NCBI RefSeq assembly: GCF_030433645.1
Contig: NZ_JAROCG010000001.1
Span: 1,426,001-1,490,000, forward strand
Direction of reading: 5' to 3'
Source of the DNA: Arthrobacter burdickii
Lineage (GTDB): Bacteria; Actinomycetota; Actinomycetes; Actinomycetales; Micrococcaceae
Length of the DNA stretch: 64,000 nucleotides
In this document: positions 44,568 to 52,864 of the stretch, piece by piece
How positions within the stretch are numbered: position 1 is the stretch's first letter
Layout: every line of letters begins with the position of its first letter
The notes under the pieces: generated by a model
What the model was told of the DNA's origin: nothing
Database searches by the model: none
What the model saw: the letters and a program-made list of their open reading frames with translations, nothing else
Position numbers and translations under genes: made by a program

Positions 44568-45310
44568 GCTCATTCCAGGACATCGCGACGGCGTCCGGCG
44601 CGCTGTCCGCCTACGTCGCGCGGCCCGACGGTCCCGTGAAGGGCGGTCTCATCCTCATCCACGAAGTGTGGGGGCTCGTCGCTCATACGCGGGATGTGGC
44701 AGACCGGTTCGCGCGGGAGGGCTACGTCGTCGTGGCACCCGACCTGCTCGCCGACCACGGCATCACCGAGCAGAACACCGCGGGGATCGGTGAGGCGATC
44801 GCCGGCCCGGACGCGGAGGCACGCAACCGGGCCCAGCCGAAGCTCCGGGCCCTCCTGGCGCCGCTGCAGAACGCCGAGTTCGCTGCGCTCACCATCGGGC
44901 GCGTCCAGGCCTGCTTCGACTTCCTGTACGACGACGCGGACGTGCGCGGACGCGTGGCCATCACCGGCTTCTGCTTCGGCGGCACGTACAGCTTCTCGCT
45001 CGCCGTGCACGAGCCGAGGCTCCTCGCCTGTGTGCCCTTCTACGGCCATGCCCACTTCTCCGGCGAGGAACTCGCCCGCATCAAGGCACCTGTCCTGGCC
45101 TTCTACGGCCAGGACGACCACGCGCTCATCACCGCGCTGCCGGCCCTCGACGCGGCGATGGCGGATGCCGGCGTGGACTTCACGGCCAGGGTCTACCCGG
45201 GTGCCGGCCACGCCTTCTTCAACGACTCGAACCGTTTCGCATACCGGCCCGACGCGGCCGCGGACGCGTGGGCCCTGACCCTGGACTTCCTCGCGCGGAA
45301 CGTTGCCTGA
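44564..45310 (+). CDS. Dienelactone hydrolase family protein
   Basis: A 248-residue alpha/beta hydrolase with a Cys nucleophile: ITGFCFGGTYS (Cys about 137), then FYGQDDH (Asp) and GAGHAFFND (His). The N-terminal LILIHEVWGL is typical. Dienelactone hydrolase opens lactones formed in chlorocatechol degradation, but most genomic members act on unknown esters; no aromatic-degradation gene is nearby. Cotranscribed with the DUF1801 gene upstream and likely the fluoride channel genes downstream. Confidence 0.88.
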   Translation: MSSFQDIATASGALSAYVARPDGPVKGGLILIHEVWGLVAHTRDVADRFAREGYVVVAPDLLADHGITEQNTAGIGEAIAGPDAEARNRAQPKLRALLAPLQNAEFAALTIGRVQACFDFLYDDADVRGRVAITGFCFGGTYSFSLAVHEPRLLACVPFYGHAHFSGEELARIKAPVLAFYGQDDHALITALPALDAAMADAGVDFTARVYPGAGHAFFNDSNRFAYRPDAAADAWALTLDFLARNVA

Positions 45311-45770
45311 GTCCAGGGCAGGTGTGCCGAGCCAGGACCAGAGCGCGCCACCGTACGTCCGGCCCGCCTACCTCGGCCTCGTCTTCCTCGGAGGCATGGG
45401 AGGAACCCTTGCCCGTTTCGGCCTCGCGGCGGCACTCCCTACTCCCGGGGGGCTCCCGCTCGGGATATTCCTGATCAATATCGCGGGTGCCTTCGCCCTC
45501 GGCCTCCTCCTCGAGGCCCTTGCGCGGCGCGGCGCCGACCACGGGCGCCGTCGTGCCCTGCGGTTGCTCCTGGGCACGGGCTTCCTCGGCGGCTTCACCA
45601 CGTACAGTGCGCTCGCCGTCGACTCCGCGCTCCTCCTCGGGGCCGGTCGGGCGGTCGAGGGTGTCGCCTACCTCGCGGTCTCCGTGCTGGTGGGGCTCGG
45701 CGCGACGGCGGTGGGTATCGCCGTCGGGAGCCGTACCCCTTCGCGGGCGGCATCGGACAGTGCTCCGTGA
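45303..45770 (+). CDS. crcB: Fluoride channel CrcB/Fluc, first subunit
   Basis: A 155-residue four-helix membrane protein exporting fluoride. GGMGGTLARFGL, INIAGAFALGLLL and the signature GTGFLGGFTTYSALAVDS are complete. It overlaps the next crcB gene by four bases (GTGA); actinobacterial Fluc channels are often heterodimers of two such proteins. The start is uncertain: TTG 45303 overlaps the hydrolase, GTG 45324 is an alternative with AGGGCAG upstream. No fluoride riboswitch is seen. Confidence 0.88.
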   Translation: MPESRAGVPSQDQSAPPYVRPAYLGLVFLGGMGGTLARFGLAAALPTPGGLPLGIFLINIAGAFALGLLLEALARRGADHGRRRALRLLLGTGFLGGFTTYSALAVDSALLLGAGRAVEGVAYLAVSVLVGLGATAVGIAVGSRTPSRAASDSAP

Positions 45771-46147
45771 GCGTGGTATCCGTGCTGGCGCTCGGCATCG
45801 CGGGCGGCCTCGGGTCGGTCGCGCGCTTCGTGCTCGACGGCGCCATCCGGTCGCGCCTCCGGGGTCCCGTCCCGGTCGGCACCATGGCGATCAACATCAG
45901 CGGATCCCTCCTGCTCGGATTCCTCACCGGGCTCGTCCTCGCGTCGGCCCTCCCGCCCGCATGGACCCTCGTCTGCGGGACGGGCTTCCTCGGCGGATAC
46001 ACGACCTTCAGCACGGCGAGCACCGAAACGGTGCGCCTCATCCAGGCCGGCCGCGTCCGCGCAGCCCTGGTGTCCGGTGCCGGGACCGCGGGAGCGGCGC
46101 TCGCCGCGGCGGGCCTCGGCCTGTCGGTAGGCCTCCTGCTCGCCTGA
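45767..46147 (+). CDS. crcB: Fluoride channel CrcB/Fluc, second subunit
   Basis: A 126-residue paralogue of the preceding protein, near minimal length. GGLGSVARFVLDG, INISGSLLLGFLTG and GTGFLGGYTTFSTASTE are the family motifs. Pairing with the first gene in one transcript suggests a heterodimeric antiparallel channel. Confidence 0.9.
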   Translation: MSVVSVLALGIAGGLGSVARFVLDGAIRSRLRGPVPVGTMAINISGSLLLGFLTGLVLASALPPAWTLVCGTGFLGGYTTFSTASTETVRLIQAGRVRAALVSGAGTAGAALAAAGLGLSVGLLLA

Positions 46148-46189
46148 GATCCTGCCGGCAGTCCGATTCCCGTCTGGGACGGCATTTCC

Positions 46190-46195
46190 TTGACA
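46190..46195 (+). promoter_or_regulatory. Possible -35 box for the small hypothetical gene
   Basis: TTGACA is followed 16 bases later by a poor -10 candidate GACGAT (46212-46217). It would start a transcript about 40 bases before GTG 46260. Confidence 0.3.
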
Positions 46196-46259
46196 CCGGG
46201 TCGGGAGCGAGGACGATCGATGCAGGGGACGCGCCGCGACCCCGAGGGAGGGGAATGCC

Positions 46260-46562
46260 GTGTCTCCGAGTGATTTCACAGGGGTACCGCTGCGGGTGGC
46301 CGCAGTGAGCGACCCGGCAGCCGCAACGGATGCGGCGACGCGCATCCCGGGTCCGCTCGCGGACGGGACGCCACTGGATCCCGTCGAGGTCGCGGCCTGG
46401 CACTCCCCGGACGACGACCGCGGGACGGACTACGAGGACCCGGCGATCCTGCGTGCCGGAGACTCGGGCCAGACCTTCAGCGCGGTGGTGGAAGCCGGCC
46501 CGCCGGCAGACCTGCCGGGGTGTTCCGCTTCAGCGATCGGCGATGGGGACGGCGGAGAGTAG
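46260..46562 (+). CDS. Hypothetical acidic protein
   Basis: A 100-residue acidic, probably disordered protein with no membrane segment. Support comes from a strong ribosome site (GAGGGAGGGG, 46242-46251) before GTG 46260 and the promoter-like TTGACA upstream. TPLDPVEVAAWHSPDDDRGT and YEDPAILRAGDSGQT are its most structured parts. No family recognised. Confidence 0.5.
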   Translation: MSPSDFTGVPLRVAAVSDPAAATDAATRIPGPLADGTPLDPVEVAAWHSPDDDRGTDYEDPAILRAGDSGQTFSAVVEAGPPADLPGCSASAIGDGDGGE

Positions 46563-46629
46563 GCCGGTTCTCCGCAGCTGCCGATCCCGCATCCTCCCGA
46601 GGGGCGGCTCCACGCTCCTGCGCGCGGAC

Positions 46630-46635
46630 TAGGGT
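46630..46635 (+). promoter_or_regulatory. Possible -10 box of the MFS gene
   Basis: TAGGGT ends six bases before GTG 46642, predicting a leaderless transcript. Confidence 0.35.
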
Positions 46636-46641
46636 TGAAGG

Positions 46642-47868
46642 GTGCCCCAGGAAACCTTCGACCTCCGCTCGATCGCCCTGGGAGCGTATGGTCCCTCGCT
46701 GCTGTACGGGGTCGCGACCGGCGCCATCCTCCCGGTCATCGCCCTGACCGCACGGGACCTCGGCGCCGACGTCGCCACGGCGGCCCTGGTCATCACGCTC
46801 TCCGGCGTCGGATCCCTCCTCGCCAACGTCCCGGCCACCCTGATCGCCACCCGGTTCGGCGAGCGGAAAGCACTCGTGGGTGCCGCCCTCTGGTGTGCCG
46901 CGGCGATGTTCCTGGCGCTGTGGGCACCTGCACTGCCGGTCTTCGCGGCAGCCGTCCTGATGGTCGGCATGGCCGGTGCAGTGTTCGGACTTGCGCGGCA
47001 GAGCTACCTCACCGAGGCCGTTCCGGTGTACTTCCGCGCCCGTGCGCTCTCGACGCTCGGAGGCGTCACCCGCATCGGTGTCTTTATCGGGCCCTTCGCC
47101 GCGGCCCTGGCCATGAGCGCGCGCGGGCTCGACGGCGCGTACTGGGTCGGAGGTGCGGCGAGCCTCGCCGCAGCAGCACTCAGCTGGCGGGTGCCCGAAC
47201 TCGAGGCGGGCAGGCACGGGCCCGCAGCGCGGACACTGCTCGGCGCCGCTCCACCGTCGGCGCCGACGGTGCGTTCGGTCCTGCGCAGCCACGCACGCAT
47301 CTTCGCCACCGTGGGGATCGGCGTGCTGCTGATCGCTGCGGTCAGAGCCACGCGCCAGGCGGTGCTGCCGTTGTGGGCGGAGGACATCGGCCTGGACGCG
47401 TCCGCCACGGCACTGATCTACGGGCTGTCCGGCGCCATCGACATGCTGATCTTCTACCCCTCCGGCAAGGTCATGGACATCAAGGGCCGCCGCTGGATCG
47501 CGGTCCCGTGCATGCTGATCATGGGGACGGCGCTCGCCCTGCTGCCGACGACCGGGGAGGCGGTGGGCCTGCTCCTCGTCGCCCTGCTCATCGGCTTCGG
47601 CAACGGCATCGGGTCGGGCATCGTCATGACGCTCGGGGCCGACTTCTCGCCCTCGCCCGGACGCCCGCAGTTCCTCGGGATCTGGCGCCTGCTCACCGAC
47701 GCGGGGACCATGGGCGGGCCGGCGCTCCTCTCGCTCGTGACCGCCCTGGCGACACTCTCCGTCGGGATCTGGGCGACGGCGGCCCTGGGCTTCCTCGGCG
47801 CGGCGGTCCTCTGGTACTGGATCCCGCGCGCCGCTCCGGGGACGGTGGGCGCAGCGGCGCACCGCTGA
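46642..47868 (+). CDS. Major facilitator superfamily transporter
   Basis: A 408-residue membrane protein with about 12 helices and the MFS loop motif between helices 2 and 3 (LIATRFGERKALVGA). A central polar loop lies after ELEAGRHGP. Small-solute or drug efflux is typical for such proteins; the substrate cannot be told. It has its own promoter-like box and no operon partner, and converges on the gene at 47917. Confidence 0.87.
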   Translation: MPQETFDLRSIALGAYGPSLLYGVATGAILPVIALTARDLGADVATAALVITLSGVGSLLANVPATLIATRFGERKALVGAALWCAAAMFLALWAPALPVFAAAVLMVGMAGAVFGLARQSYLTEAVPVYFRARALSTLGGVTRIGVFIGPFAAALAMSARGLDGAYWVGGAASLAAAALSWRVPELEAGRHGPAARTLLGAAPPSAPTVRSVLRSHARIFATVGIGVLLIAAVRATRQAVLPLWAEDIGLDASATALIYGLSGAIDMLIFYPSGKVMDIKGRRWIAVPCMLIMGTALALLPTTGEAVGLLLVALLIGFGNGIGSGIVMTLGADFSPSPGRPQFLGIWRLLTDAGTMGGPALLSLVTALATLSVGIWATAALGFLGAAVLWYWIPRAAPGTVGAAAHR

Positions 47869-47916
47869 CGGCGGGCGTCCCTTCGCCCCGTCTCCGACAC
47901 GCGTGCCCTTCCGGCC

Positions 47917-48510
47917 TCAGCGCCGCGCGCGGCGGGCGATGGCGCGCGCGGCAAGTGCCGCACCCGCCGTCGCGACGACCCATGGACCACCGACGACGAT
48001 GGGATCGATCCAGGTGTGGTTGACGTCCGCGCGTCCCGTGCCGAACCGTGACGCCAGTCCGTGCCGGCGCCCCTCGGACAGGATGCCGGTCTCCGTAATG
48101 GGGTTGTCGGGCCGCAGTGTGGCGAACGAGGCCAGGTGGGCGCCCCACGCGTCCACGCGGTCGCCGAGCAGGAGCAGGAGCCAGTGCGCGGCGCGGCCCT
48201 CGCTGTACCGGTAGGCGTAGCGGCGGATGCTGCCGGAGACGCCTTTCAGGGGCACGCTCGTGCCGAAGACCGGAGTCAGCTGGCCGTGCTCGATCGACCG
48301 CTCCCTGCGTTCCCCGCCCTGCTGTTCCTCCGGGTAGTCCCAGTGCGCCCCCGTCCCGGCGGTGTCGAACACCTCCCGCGGGAACGACGGTCGGTCCTTC
48401 GGGTCGAGGTCCACGCCCCAGCCGGGGATACGGGCGCGCAGCGCCTCGGCGGTCGGGATGTCCTTGGGCTTGTTCGCGATGTAGGGCGTTGACGGCGTGG
48501 AGGACGACAC
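47917..48510 (-). CDS. Hypothetical protein with C-terminal membrane helix, paired with the dehydrogenase
   Basis: A 197-residue protein. The N-terminal part has IPGWGVDLDPKDRPSFPREV and GTGAHWDYPEEQQGGERRER; the middle SIRRYAYRYSEGRAAHWLLLLLGDRVD; and the C-terminus one membrane helix (VGGPWVVATAGAALAARAIA) followed by arginines. It starts nine bases after the alcohol dehydrogenase stop, so the two are cotranscribed. I do not recognise a named family, but I believe similar proteins occur beside zinc alcohol dehydrogenases in other bacteria. GATCACC-type context gives a ribosome site of AGGAGATCACC. Confidence 0.65.
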   Translation of the reverse strand: MSSSTPSTPYIANKPKDIPTAEALRARIPGWGVDLDPKDRPSFPREVFDTAGTGAHWDYPEEQQGGERRERSIEHGQLTPVFGTSVPLKGVSGSIRRYAYRYSEGRAAHWLLLLLGDRVDAWGAHLASFATLRPDNPITETGILSEGRRHGLASRFGTGRADVNHTWIDPIVVGGPWVVATAGAALAARAIARRARR

Positions 48511-48519
48511 GGTGATCTC

Positions 48520-49668
48520 CTAGCTGGGGGTCGGGATGACGAGCGTCTTGATGCAGTTGTCGAGCTTCGCCGAGAACATGTGGTAGCCCTCCGCGATCTC
48601 CTCGAGGGGTATCCGGTGGGTGACGATGTCGTTGGGCTTGAGGTACCCGTTGCGGATGTGGTCGAAGAGGCGCGGCCACTGCCGCTTGACCGGCGTCTGG
48701 TTCATGCGCAGGGTCAGGCCCTTGTTGAGCGCATCACCGAATTTCACCGCACTGAAGATCGGGCCATAGGCTCCGACGACGGATACCGTCCCGCCCTTGC
48801 GCACGGCATCGATCGCCCAGTTCAGGGCGATGGGGGAGCCGCCCTGCAGCTTGAGCTTCGTGCCGGTCACCTGCTGGAGGAAGTTGCCGTCCGCCTCCGC
48901 TCCCACCGCGTCGATCACGACGTCCGCCCCCAGAAAGTCGGTGGTCTTCTTCATCTCGACCACGATGTCGTCGTACTCCGCGAAGTTGAAGGTCTCGGCG
49001 TGGGCGAAGGTACGGGCCTTCTCGAGCCGGTATTCGAGGTGGTCGACGACGAGAACGCGTCCGGCCCCCATGAGCCACGCCGATTTCGCGGCGTACAGCC
49101 CGACCGGGCCGGCACCTAACACCACCACGGTGTCGCCCTCGACGATGTCGCCGAGCTGCGCGCCGAAATACCCGGTGGCGACGGCGTCCGTGAGGAGCAC
49201 CGCGTCCTCACTGTCCATCCAGTCGGGGATGATCGCCGGCCCCACGTCGGCGAAGGGCACGCGCACGAACTCCGCCTGGCCGCCGTCGTAGCCGCCGGTC
49301 GTGTGGGAGTAGCCGTAGATGCCGCCCACCGCCGTCGCGTTCGGGTTGACGTTGTGGCAGTTCGAGTACAGGCCGCGCGCACAGAAGTAGCAGGACCCGC
49401 AGTAGACGTTGAAGGGCACCATGACGCGGTCGCCGCGCGTGAGGTTCTGGACGGAGGGCCCCACCTCCTCGACGACGCCGATGAACTCGTGCCCGAAGGT
49501 GGTGCCCACCCGGGTGTCCGGCATCAGCCCGTGGTACAGGTGCAGGTCCGAGCCGCAGATCGCCGCGGTCGTGACCCGGACGATCGCATCGTTCGGGTGC
49601 TCGATCTTCGGCATGGGTTTTTCCTCGACCCGGATCTTGTAGGGCCCGCGGTACACCATGGCTTTCAT
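48520..49668 (-). CDS. Zinc-dependent alcohol dehydrogenase (formaldehyde dehydrogenase-like)
   Basis: A 382-residue MDR enzyme. Catalytic zinc ligands lie in AAICGSDLHLY and FGHEFIG; the structural zinc motif is CGSCYFCARGLYSNC; the NAD motif is VVLGAGPVGLYAAKSAWLMG. Length and layout match the glutathione-independent formaldehyde dehydrogenase and threonine-dehydrogenase-like group. GAGGCGG upstream supports ATG 49668 over an earlier in-frame start at 49707. It is followed immediately by the membrane-anchored hypothetical protein. Substrate not decided. Confidence 0.88.
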   Translation of the reverse strand: MKAMVYRGPYKIRVEEKPMPKIEHPNDAIVRVTTAAICGSDLHLYHGLMPDTRVGTTFGHEFIGVVEEVGPSVQNLTRGDRVMVPFNVYCGSCYFCARGLYSNCHNVNPNATAVGGIYGYSHTTGGYDGGQAEFVRVPFADVGPAIIPDWMDSEDAVLLTDAVATGYFGAQLGDIVEGDTVVVLGAGPVGLYAAKSAWLMGAGRVLVVDHLEYRLEKARTFAHAETFNFAEYDDIVVEMKKTTDFLGADVVIDAVGAEADGNFLQQVTGTKLKLQGGSPIALNWAIDAVRKGGTVSVVGAYGPIFSAVKFGDALNKGLTLRMNQTPVKRQWPRLFDHIRNGYLKPNDIVTHRIPLEEIAEGYHMFSAKLDNCIKTLVIPTPS

Positions 49669-49774
49669 CGTCCGCCTCTTCCGTCGCTGGTCCGGCCAGC
49701 GTTGCACCGTCGTCCCGGCGCTTCAACAGGGGAAGCGGGATACGGAAAGGGCGTGCGGCGGGGCCCCGAGGGTG

Positions 49775-50689
49775 TTACGGCCGCGTCTGCTCGGTCGTCG
49801 TCCGCGCCTGGGCCGCGAAGAGCCAGCCGACGGAGGCCGAGAGGGCGAAGCCGACGCCGACGATGCAGGTGAGGCCCGCCCAGAAGAACAGGGGCACGCC
49901 CGCCGTCCCGGGTGCGGGTGGGGGGCCGGCGGCCTGGACGGAGAGATAGAGGGCGGCGGACAGCGCCAGGCCGCCGAGCCCGAGCACCCAGCAGAGGACG
50001 AGCCAGCCGCGCGAGGACGCCCAGTGCGCACCGAAACCCTGCCACGTGTTCCACGTGTTCCCGGTGCGCATGATGATCAGGCCTCCGACCAGCGTCCAGG
50101 CCCCCACGACGAGGAGGGCTGCGACGACGTCGGCCGGGCGGTGCCACAGGTTGAGGAAAGTGGCAGCGCCCGCGAGGACGGAGTAGCCCCCGCCCGCCGC
50201 TGCGGCTAAGGGGCGCCAGCGGGGAGTTGCGATGATGAAGACGGCGGCAGCGGCGGATGCCGCGAGCGTCGTATGCCCTGACGGTAATGAATTGAAGTCC
50301 AGCGTGTCGACGCCCCGGTCGGGGCGGTCGAAGACGAGGTTCTTGAGGATCTGCGTCGTCAGGTTGGAGGCCGCGATGACGGCGACGGCCGTCAGGGCGG
50401 CGGCGTAGCGCCTGCGCCCGAAGGCCACGAACAGGATGGCGGCGGCCGCGAGGACCGCCGAGATGGTGGGCAGCGTGTCCAGGAACCGCAGGAACGGCAG
50501 CTGCGTGTCCGGCGCTGCGACTCCTGCCTCGCGCCACGCGGATTCGTCGGCGAACTGACCCGTGGTGGTCCGGACGAAGGCCCAGTAGGTCCATCCGAGC
50601 GCCGTCGCGCAGGCGAGGGCGGCCAGCACGAACAGCAGCGGCGAGCGTGCTGCCCGCGCCTGCCGGGAAGGGGTTCGCTGCGAGGTCAT
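49775..50689 (-). CDS. PAP2-family membrane phosphatase
   Basis: A 304-residue membrane protein with about seven helices. The three phosphatase motifs are present: KNLVFDRP, LPSGHTT and LNLWHRPADV. Such enzymes dephosphorylate undecaprenyl pyrophosphate or other lipid phosphates at the membrane. After the third motif there is an extension of about 100 residues with two more helices, longer than minimal PAP2 proteins. Start uncertain (ATG 50689 or 50698). It is divergent from menC. Confidence 0.84.
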   Translation of the reverse strand: MTSQRTPSRQARAARSPLLFVLAALACATALGWTYWAFVRTTTGQFADESAWREAGVAAPDTQLPFLRFLDTLPTISAVLAAAAILFVAFGRRRYAAALTAVAVIAASNLTTQILKNLVFDRPDRGVDTLDFNSLPSGHTTLAASAAAAVFIIATPRWRPLAAAAGGGYSVLAGAATFLNLWHRPADVVAALLVVGAWTLVGGLIIMRTGNTWNTWQGFGAHWASSRGWLVLCWVLGLGGLALSAALYLSVQAAGPPPAPGTAGVPLFFWAGLTCIVGVGFALSASVGWLFAAQARTTTEQTRP

Positions 50690-50763
50690 CGACCCCATGG
50701 TTCCACACGATCCTGCGAGTTCCGCCACCGTCCCGCGACCTCCGGGCGAGCCGGGTGCTCCCG

Positions 50764-50769
50764 TAGCCT
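50764..50769 (+). promoter_or_regulatory. Possible -10 box of menC
   Basis: TAGCCT ends six bases before GTG 50776, predicting a leaderless menC transcript. Confidence 0.35.
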
Positions 50770-50775
50770 GAGGTC

Positions 50776-51807
50776 GTGCACAAGCTACCGATGGCCCCGC
50801 CGGTTCCCCTTCCGCTGCCTCCGCTGGAGGAGATCGAGGCCTCGGCCCACGTGGTGTCGGTCCCCATGCGGGTGAAGTTCCGGGGCGTCCTCGTGCGTGA
50901 GGCCCTCCTGGTGCGCGGGCCGGCAGGGTGGGGCGAGTTCTGTCCGTTCCTCGAGTACGACGACGCCGAGTCCGCTCCGTGGCTCGCCTCTGCCGTCGAA
51001 GCGGCCTGGCACGGATTCCCGGACCCGGTCCGGGCGTCGGTGCCCGTCAACGCGACGGTCCCCGCTGTCGGACCTGGCGCCGTCGAAGGGGTGCTGTCCC
51101 CTTTCGGTGCCGTCGGCGCCGTGAAGGTGAAGGTGGCGGAGAAGGGACAGGACCTGGCGGACGACGTCGCCCGCGTCGCCGAAGTGCGCAGACTCCTCCC
51201 CGAGGCGGGGATCAAGGTGGACGCCAACGGCGGGTGGGAGGTCGGCGAGGCGCTCACCGCCCTCGACGCGCTGGCGCCATTCGACCTGCAGTACGTCGAG
51301 CAGCCGGTCGCGGACATCGCCGGTCTGCGTGCGGTGAGACTCGAGTTGCGCCGCCGCGGCGCTCCGGTCCTGGTGGCGGCGGACGAGAGCGTGCGGCGCC
51401 AGGACGACCCGCTGCGCGTCGCCCGGGAGGACGCGGCCGACCTCCTCGTCATCAAGGCGCCGCCGCTAGGAGGCGTGCGCCGGGCGCTCGACATCATCGG
51501 CCGCGCGGGCCTTCCCGCCGTCGTCAGCTCCGCCCTCGACACGTCCGTCGGAATCCGTGCCGGCGTCGCCCTCGCCGCTGCGCTGCCGGACCTGCCCTAC
51601 GCGTGTGGCCTGGCAACCGTGTCGCTCATGGCCGGTGACGTCACCGACGCGTCGCTCGTGCCGCTGGGCGGGGCACTGCCCGTGCGGGACGTGCAGGTCT
51701 CGGGGGAGAAGCTGCTCCACTTCGCCGCAGCCCCCGACAGGAGGCTGGAGTGGCTGGAACGCCTGCGTCGCTGCTACGCGGTGCTCGCCGCGGCGGGGCA
51801 GCACTGA
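50776..51807 (+). CDS. menC: o-Succinylbenzoate synthase MenC
   Basis: A 343-residue enolase-superfamily enzyme that dehydrates SHCHC to o-succinylbenzoate in menaquinone synthesis. KVKVAE carries the KxK base motif, then VDANGGW, EQPV and AADESV hold the metal ligands, and VIKAPPLGG the second lysine. Length is normal. GTG 50776 fits a leaderless start; ATG 50791 is the next candidate. First gene of the menaquinone region. Confidence 0.92.
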   Translation: MHKLPMAPPVPLPLPPLEEIEASAHVVSVPMRVKFRGVLVREALLVRGPAGWGEFCPFLEYDDAESAPWLASAVEAAWHGFPDPVRASVPVNATVPAVGPGAVEGVLSPFGAVGAVKVKVAEKGQDLADDVARVAEVRRLLPEAGIKVDANGGWEVGEALTALDALAPFDLQYVEQPVADIAGLRAVRLELRRRGAPVLVAADESVRRQDDPLRVAREDAADLLVIKAPPLGGVRRALDIIGRAGLPAVVSSALDTSVGIRAGVALAAALPDLPYACGLATVSLMAGDVTDASLVPLGGALPVRDVQVSGEKLLHFAAAPDRRLEWLERLRRCYAVLAAAGQH

Positions 51808-51909
51808 CCAGGGCTGGAAGCGATACGGAATCCTCACCTGTCCGAAACGTGGCGACAACAATGAAGTACTAGAATTGGATGTCAACGGTCTCATGAAAGG
51901 AATATCCAC

Positions 51910-52713
51910 TTGACATCCTCGGACTCGCTCCCGATGCCGGTCATCGGCCTCACGGCCTATCTCGACCCGGCCGTCACCGAAGGGTGCGGAACCGTCGAGG
52001 CAGCCTTCCTGCCGCAGAACTATCTGGCGCCCGTCCTCGCTGCCGGTGCCATCCCCGTCCTGCTGCCGCCGCAGGGAACCGACGGCGGCGTCGTCGAGCA
52101 GCTGCTGCCACGGCTCGACGGCGTGATCGTGGTCGGAGGCTGGGACATCGACCCCTCGCGCTATGGGGCCGAGCCCCACGCCGAGACGGACGCCCCGCAC
52201 CGGCTGCGCGACGCGTGGGACTCCGCCGTGGTGCGGGAGGCGGTCCGGATCGACCTGCCGCTCCTCGGGATCTGCCGCGGCGAACAGATGCTCAATGTCG
52301 CTCTCGGGGGCTCCCTGCACCAGCACCTGCCCGATCTGGTGGGCGACAGCCCCTACCAGCTCGGCGATCACCGCTTCAACGCGGTCCCCGTGGACCTGCG
52401 ACCCGGCTCGCAGGTGGCGCAGGTCATGGGAGCCACCCACCTCGACGCCGTCCCGGTATCCCACCACCAGGCGGTGGACCGGGTAGGACTGGGCCTGCAG
52501 GCCTCCGCCTGGAGCAGAGACGGCATCATCGAGGCCATCGAGTTCCCCGCCAACCGTTTCTGCATCGGCGTCCAGTGGCACCCCGAGCAGAACCCGGCGG
52601 AGACCGCGCTGTTCGACGCGTTCGTGCACGCGGCTCGGGAGCGGCAGCTGGGACGCGCCCTCCCGCTGCGGGTCGAGGGCGGCTTCCAGGACGCAGGCCT
52701 CTCGGCGGCCTGA
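51910..52713 (+). CDS. Class I glutamine amidotransferase, gamma-glutamyl-GABA hydrolase-like
   Basis: A 267-residue PuuD-type hydrolase. The nucleophile elbow is GICRGEQML (Cys about 122), and the His-Glu pair is in GVQWHPEQNP. It would cleave gamma-glutamyl compounds such as gamma-glutamyl-GABA from putrescine breakdown. AAAGGA supports TTG 51910; ATG 51934 is an alternative. About 100 bases of AT-richer DNA (51808-51909) precede it and probably contain its promoter. Its substrate is inferred from family. Confidence 0.87.
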   Translation: MTSSDSLPMPVIGLTAYLDPAVTEGCGTVEAAFLPQNYLAPVLAAGAIPVLLPPQGTDGGVVEQLLPRLDGVIVVGGWDIDPSRYGAEPHAETDAPHRLRDAWDSAVVREAVRIDLPLLGICRGEQMLNVALGGSLHQHLPDLVGDSPYQLGDHRFNAVPVDLRPGSQVAQVMGATHLDAVPVSHHQAVDRVGLGLQASAWSRDGIIEAIEFPANRFCIGVQWHPEQNPAETALFDAFVHAARERQLGRALPLRVEGGFQDAGLSAA

Positions 52714-52758
52714 GACGGGTGGATCGGTGCCGGTCCCGGGACCGGCACCGAGGCCCGA

Positions 52759-52791
52759 GTTCGGACGGCGTTCATGCGCCGTTCACCGCCA
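52759..52791 (+). promoter_or_regulatory. PHO box: three 11-base direct repeat units
   Basis: GTTCGGACGGC (52759-52769), GTTCATGCGCC (52770-52780) and GTTCACCGCCA (52781-52791) follow each other without gap. Actinobacterial PhoP binds such 11-base direct repeats with a GTTCAC-type core. A further GTTCATC lies at 52839. The box ends 73 bases before the phoX start, as expected for phosphate-starvation activation. Confidence 0.75.
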
Positions 52792-52864
52792 CGCACCGCG
52801 GTTGTTCAGGTGCGCTCTGCAGGGTGGGGACGGACGACGTTCATCCTGCGAGAGGTACCACCCC

